DNA from: Acidobacteriaceae bacterium
GTDB lineage: Bacteria; Acidobacteriota; Terriglobia; Terriglobales; Acidobacteriaceae
Length of the DNA stretch: 26,408 bases
Assembly (NCBI GenBank): GCA_003151875.1
Contig: PLYW01000142.1
Span: forward strand, 17,896 to 44,303
Direction of reading: 5' to 3'
Below are positions 22,942-26,408 of the stretch, piece after piece. Under the pieces are notes generated by a model that was not told the origin of the DNA, did not search any database, and saw only the letters and a program-made list of their open reading frames with translations. The position numbers were made by a program, and so were the translations under genes. Every line of letters begins with the position of its first letter. Position 1 is the stretch's first letter.

Positions 22942-23456
22942 CTCACACCTGCCGATTCAATCCCGATTCGCGGCGACCCCTCCTTCCGGCGAGTGGGAGC
23001 CCTCTCCGCCCGCGACCACGTTACCCAGCGAAGACGTCCGCGACGGGGCAATTTTGTATTTACTACTAAGTTATATTGCTATCCTAAAAATAACTCATAT
23101 ATAAATACAAGAAACGAGTGGCCAAGCCAGTCTCCTACAACCTTAGTTGTACTTAGCGTGCGATCCCGTCCCCGCCAATTCTACGGAATCCGGAATACCG
23201 GGGCTAGCGTTTCTACAAAATAGAATAGACGCAAGGGTTGGATAGACGTAACTTGCTTGTAATCAATGTGTATGTAGTGGCTATTCTCGTGCACTAAGGA
23301 CGGTAGGGCGAATTCCTAAATTCCCCTTTCCAGACAATTTTGTTGCGGAGAGTTCGGAAAAGGCTTGAACGACCTTCAGGACAGCTTGTTAGGAAGTAAG
23401 TGTAGATCGAAATTCTGTATAGACATTGTGCATAACCACCTAAGGAGGGGAGCGGA
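22942..23456. other. Gene-free AT-rich leader before the TonB receptor
   Basis: 515 bases with no credible gene. The first ~100 are GC-rich (sucA 3' end). From ~23050 the sequence is clearly AT-rich, with repeated AATAGA/TAGACG words near 23220-23250. It probably holds the receptor promoter and a long untranslated leader, but no promoter stands out. TATAGA at 23418-23423 is one candidate -10 without a -35. Confidence 0.5.
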
Positions 23457-26408
23457 ATGCGAAACTTACTAAAGAATCTTCTGTTACTCGGATTGATATC
23501 GCTGTTGCCAGTCGCACTATTTGGGCAGGCAATCAGCGGCGATATCGTCGGAATGGTAAAAGACCCGAGCGGCGCGGTTGTTGCCGGCGCGACCATCGAA
23601 GCAACTAACCTGGCGACTGGCCTAAAGAAGACCGAGACGAGCAGTAGCAGTGGCGAGTTCCACTTCGTCAACTTGCCCGCCGGTCACTATTCCTTGCAAG
23701 CCCAATCGGGTAATTTGAAAGGCGGCTACGCCGACGTCGAAGTGACGCTGAACAAGATAGCGACCGCCAACATCCAGACGTCGATCGCAGGCACTGCCAC
23801 CACGGTGGAAGTCACCGGGGAAGTAACCACCATCGACACCACCACAGCCAATATCGGCACCACCTTCGAAGCCAAGGAGTCGGCCGACCTGCCGACGACA
23901 TCGACCGGCAGCGGCGTGTTGAACCTTTCGCTGCTCAATGCCGGCGTGGCCACTACTGGTGGAATTGGTGTGGGCTCTGGGCCATCGGTTTCCGGACAGC
24001 GTCCGCGCAACAACAACTTCACCGTGGAAGGCGTGGACAACAACAGCATCTCGGTAACGGGTCCACTTATCCAGATCCCGAACGATGCTGTGGAACAATT
24101 CACCGTGCTACAGAACGACTACTCTCCCGAGTTCGGGCACTCTTCGGGAGGTCAGTTCAACCAGACAGTCAAGAGCGGCACCAACCAGTTCCATGGCAGA
24201 CTGTACGAGTACTTTCAGAACCGCAACCTGAATGCCATCGATTCGCAGGAAGCGCTTTCGCAAGTAAGCAACGGCTTGAAGCCGTCCAATCCCCGCTATG
24301 ATAACAACCGCTTCGGCGGCCAGTTCGGCGGGCCGATCATCAAGAACAAACTGTTCTTCTTTACCGACTGGGAGTATAACCCGGTGGGCTTGACTGGGAC
24401 CGCTTCCACGGCCTGCGCTCCGACGGCTGCGGGCTACGCCGCCCTGGCTGGGCTGTTCCCCGGCAGCAATAACCTCGCAACCCTGCAAAAATATATCGCT
24501 CCCGCTGGGTCGCAGGCGACGTCGGCTAGCGACATTTGCGCAGGCTACAACGTATCTTCAGGATTGATCGGTGTCTCGCAGGTCACACAGGGCACGGAAA
24601 GTTTATCCTGGGGCCCCGGCACTCAGTTCACGAACATTCCGATCGGCGATGTGGGCTTTGCCGGCCCGAGCTATCAAAATTTCCTGAACACCGCCAACTC
24701 CTTCGACTGGAACATCTCGGACAAAGACCAAGTACGTGGGCGTCTGGGATATACGCGGTACAGCGCCATCGACAACGCGGCCCAGGACCCCACATTCTGG
24801 ACCACTACCCCACAGCGGTATTGGCTGGCGACCCTGAGCGAATATCACAACTTTGGCCCTAACGTGAACAACGAGTTCCGTTTTGGGTTCAACCGTTACG
24901 CGCAGGCCTACCCGGTGGGTCCGCAGACCTTCCCGGGGCTGAGCGTGTTTCCCAACTTGCAGTTTTTTGAATTGAACGGTCTGCAACTTGGCCCTGACGG
25001 CAACGCGCCCCAGGGGACGATCCAGAACCTCTACCAGTTCGTTGACAACGTAACTTGGGTAAAGGGCAAGCATGCCTTCAAGTTCGGCGGGGAGTTCCGC
25101 TATTACATTAGCCCGCAGACGTTCACGCAACGGGTCCGCGGCGACTACGAGTGGGCTTTCCTTTCCGATTACCTGAACGACTTTGCCCCGAACTCGAGCA
25201 CGGACTTTGCCCAGCGTTCCGCTGGCGACGTCGTCTATTACGGTAACCGCAAGGCAGTCTATGCGTACGGCGGAGACACGTGGCGTATTACTCCCAAGTT
25301 TACCTTTACTTATGGCGTCCGCTATGAGTACACCGGTAACCCACTGGCCGAAAATTCGCTGCAGCCGCTGAACTCCATCTCGAACGTCCCGGGGTTGATA
25401 ACCTTCGCCGCGCCCACGACGCAGAAGGCCAACTTCATGCCGCGCGTGGGCCTTGCCTATGCGCCGGACCCCAATACCTCAATTCGTGCCGGGTTCACCA
25501 TGGCGAACGACGTGTTGTTCGACAACCTCGGCCTGCTCTCTCTGCCGCCACAAGTGCAGCAGACCTGCACCACGCAAGATCCGGGGACCGGAGGACAGAC
25601 CCCATCCTGTTTCTGGTCTGATAACCACTTCCTGGCGGCCGGTGGGCTGCCTTCACTGCCGTCACCCATCACCGATCCTTTGGCCGCTCGCGGCGCGACC
25701 GGTGGCTTTATCCCGAACCAGAAACTACCCTATACCGAAACCTTTAACGTTGGCGTTCAGCACATATTTGCCAACAAGTACACGGTGGAAGTTCGCTACG
25801 TCCATACCAGGGGCATTGACCTGCCGGTCCAGGACCAGATAAACAAGAACTCGGTCGTGACAGCCAGCAACAGCCTGCCGACGTACTTCGTTGCACCGTC
25901 GCAGGCGACACTTGATGCTTTGCCGCTAACCCTGGCCGATCTGAAGGCCAATCACAGTGCCTTCCTGCAGGATTTTTACAACAACGGCTTCACGAGTACC
26001 ATCACCTCCTACCAACCCTATGGCGGGTCCAAGTACGACGGCTTGCAGACGCAGGTCACCCGCAACTTCACCAACGGCCTGCAGTTCCAGGCTGCTTGGA
26101 CTTGGAGCCATGCGACCGACAACTCGACAGCCGAAGTCTTCTCGACCGTGCTGACGCCGCGTCGTCCGCAGAACTCCCAGTGCTTGGCGTGCGACTGGTC
26201 TACCTCGGCTTATGATCGTCGTCACCGTGTCACCCTACAGGCGATCTACGACGTACCGTTCTACAAGTCCAGCTCCAACTGGATGATGAAGAACGTGGTC
26301 GGCAACTGGGAGATCGCTCCAATCTACACCTTCCAGTCACCGGAGTACGCCACCTGCCAGAGCGGAGCCGACGCTAACCTGAACGGCGACGCCGCTCCGG
26401 ATCGCTGC
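23457..26408 (+). CDS. TonB-dependent receptor, Oar/CarboxypepD-type (3' end outside window)
   Basis: 984 residues visible, still open at the window edge. The ATG at 23457 has AAGGAGGGG six bases upstream, a very strong site. Signal peptide 1-23 (LLLLGLISLLPVALFGQ). Then a carboxypeptidase regulatory-like domain (~24-110, GDIVGMVKDPSGAVVAGATIEATNLATG and GEFHFVNLPAGHYSLQA), a plug region (SGQRPRNNNFTVEGVDNN, VEQFTVLQNDYSPEFGHSSGGQFNQTVKSGTN) and the start of a large beta-barrel (FGGQFGGPIIKNKLFFFTDWE, KHAFKFGGEFRYY, GVRYEY, TRGIDLPVQDQIN, ASWTWSHA-like segments). These big outer-membrane receptors are abundant in Acidobacteriota, and their ligands (probably glycans or peptides) are unknown. 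No SusD-like partner is seen upstream. Confidence 0.93.
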   Translation, partial: MRNLLKNLLLLGLISLLPVALFGQAISGDIVGMVKDPSGAVVAGATIEATNLATGLKKTETSSSSGEFHFVNLPAGHYSLQAQSGNLKGGYADVEVTLNKIATANIQTSIAGTATTVEVTGEVTTIDTTTANIGTTFEAKESADLPTTSTGSGVLNLSLLNAGVATTGGIGVGSGPSVSGQRPRNNNFTVEGVDNNSISVTGPLIQIPNDAVEQFTVLQNDYSPEFGHSSGGQFNQTVKSGTNQFHGRLYEYFQNRNLNAIDSQEALSQVSNGLKPSNPRYDNNRFGGQFGGPIIKNKLFFFTDWEYNPVGLTGTASTACAPTAAGYAALAGLFPGSNNLATLQKYIAPAGSQATSASDICAGYNVSSGLIGVSQVTQGTESLSWGPGTQFTNIPIGDVGFAGPSYQNFLNTANSFDWNISDKDQVRGRLGYTRYSAIDNAAQDPTFWTTTPQRYWLATLSEYHNFGPNVNNEFRFGFNRYAQAYPVGPQTFPGLSVFPNLQFFELNGLQLGPDGNAPQGTIQNLYQFVDNVTWVKGKHAFKFGGEFRYYISPQTFTQRVRGDYEWAFLSDYLNDFAPNSSTDFAQRSAGDVVYYGNRKAVYAYGGDTWRITPKFTFTYGVRYEYTGNPLAENSLQPLNSISNVPGLITFAAPTTQKANFMPRVGLAYAPDPNTSIRAGFTMANDVLFDNLGLLSLPPQVQQTCTTQDPGTGGQTPSCFWSDNHFLAAGGLPSLPSPITDPLAARGATGGFIPNQKLPYTETFNVGVQHIFANKYTVEVRYVHTRGIDLPVQDQINKNSVVTASNSLPTYFVAPSQATLDALPLTLADLKANHSAFLQDFYNNGFTSTITSYQPYGGSKYDGLQTQVTRNFTNGLQFQAAWTWSHATDNSTAEVFSTVLTPRRPQNSQCLACDWSTSAYDRRHRVTLQAIYDVPFYKSSSNWMMKNVVGNWEIAPIYTFQSPEYATCQSGADANLNGDAAPDRC

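Noticed and set aside
23054..23076. TTGTAT / TTATAT as a promoter for the TonB receptor
   Set aside because: The spacer is only 11 bp, too short for sigma-70, and it is almost 400 bases from the start codon.

Overview
The window is high-GC bacterial chromosome, most likely from an Acidobacteriota member (Terriglobia/Koribacter-like). This is inferred from the overall gene style: an Oar-type TonB-dependent receptor with a carboxypeptidase-regulatory N-terminal domain, several secreted proteins without assigned function, FeoAB, a DUF4097 protein with GDGHI repeats, and dispersed short repeats of the kind common in those genomes. No rRNA, tRNA, CRISPR array, IS transposase or phage gene was recognised.

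Layout. 1-689 (-) is the N-terminal part of an MFS exporter, which runs out of the window. 690-1075 holds a dispersed inverted-repeat element and a strong hairpin. 1076-1846 (-) is a secreted protein with a TonB C-terminal domain. 2182-2928 (+) is yebC with its own terminator, followed by a repeat-rich spacer and a promoter for an M28/glutaminyl-cyclase-like lipoprotein (3233-4240 +). That gene meets a DUF4097 beta-repeat protein (4237-5031 -) stop codon to stop codon. Next is ddl (5225-6418 -), preceded by an overlapping 35-codon ORF with a better ribosome binding site than ddl. Facing it is a vapBC-type toxin-antitoxin pair (6572-7260 +) with a palindromic operator. 7270-8328 (-) is a DUF2235 hydrolase. 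8529-10315 (-) is an arginase plus alpha/beta-hydrolase pair. 10575-11585 (-) is a less GC-rich gene with a HEPN-like RHSIVH motif. asnS follows (11651-12994 -).

The second half has an apparently degenerate MvhD-like iron-sulfur protein (13071-13436 +), a membrane-anchored protein of unknown function (13705-14463 +), an ArsB/CitM-superfamily permease (14674-15930 -), a chagasin-type protease inhibitor (16102-16527 +), feoA-feoB (16664-18862 +) with a near-consensus Fur box across the feoA start codon, a Uma2-family protein (18914-19429 +), a Sir2 deacylase with a desuccinylase-type signature (19462-20187 -) divergent from sucA (20464-22941 +), a 515-bp non-coding stretch, and a large TonB-dependent receptor cut by the window end (23457-26408 +).

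Most genes are single transcription units or pairs and the region is largely housekeeping. No complete undescribed multi-gene system was found. The most useful leads are the regulatory structures (ddl leader ORF, Fur box at feoA, sequestered ribosome binding site before the DUF4097 gene, vapB operator), the HEPN-like gene, the compact FeoB and the remnant-like MvhD gene.
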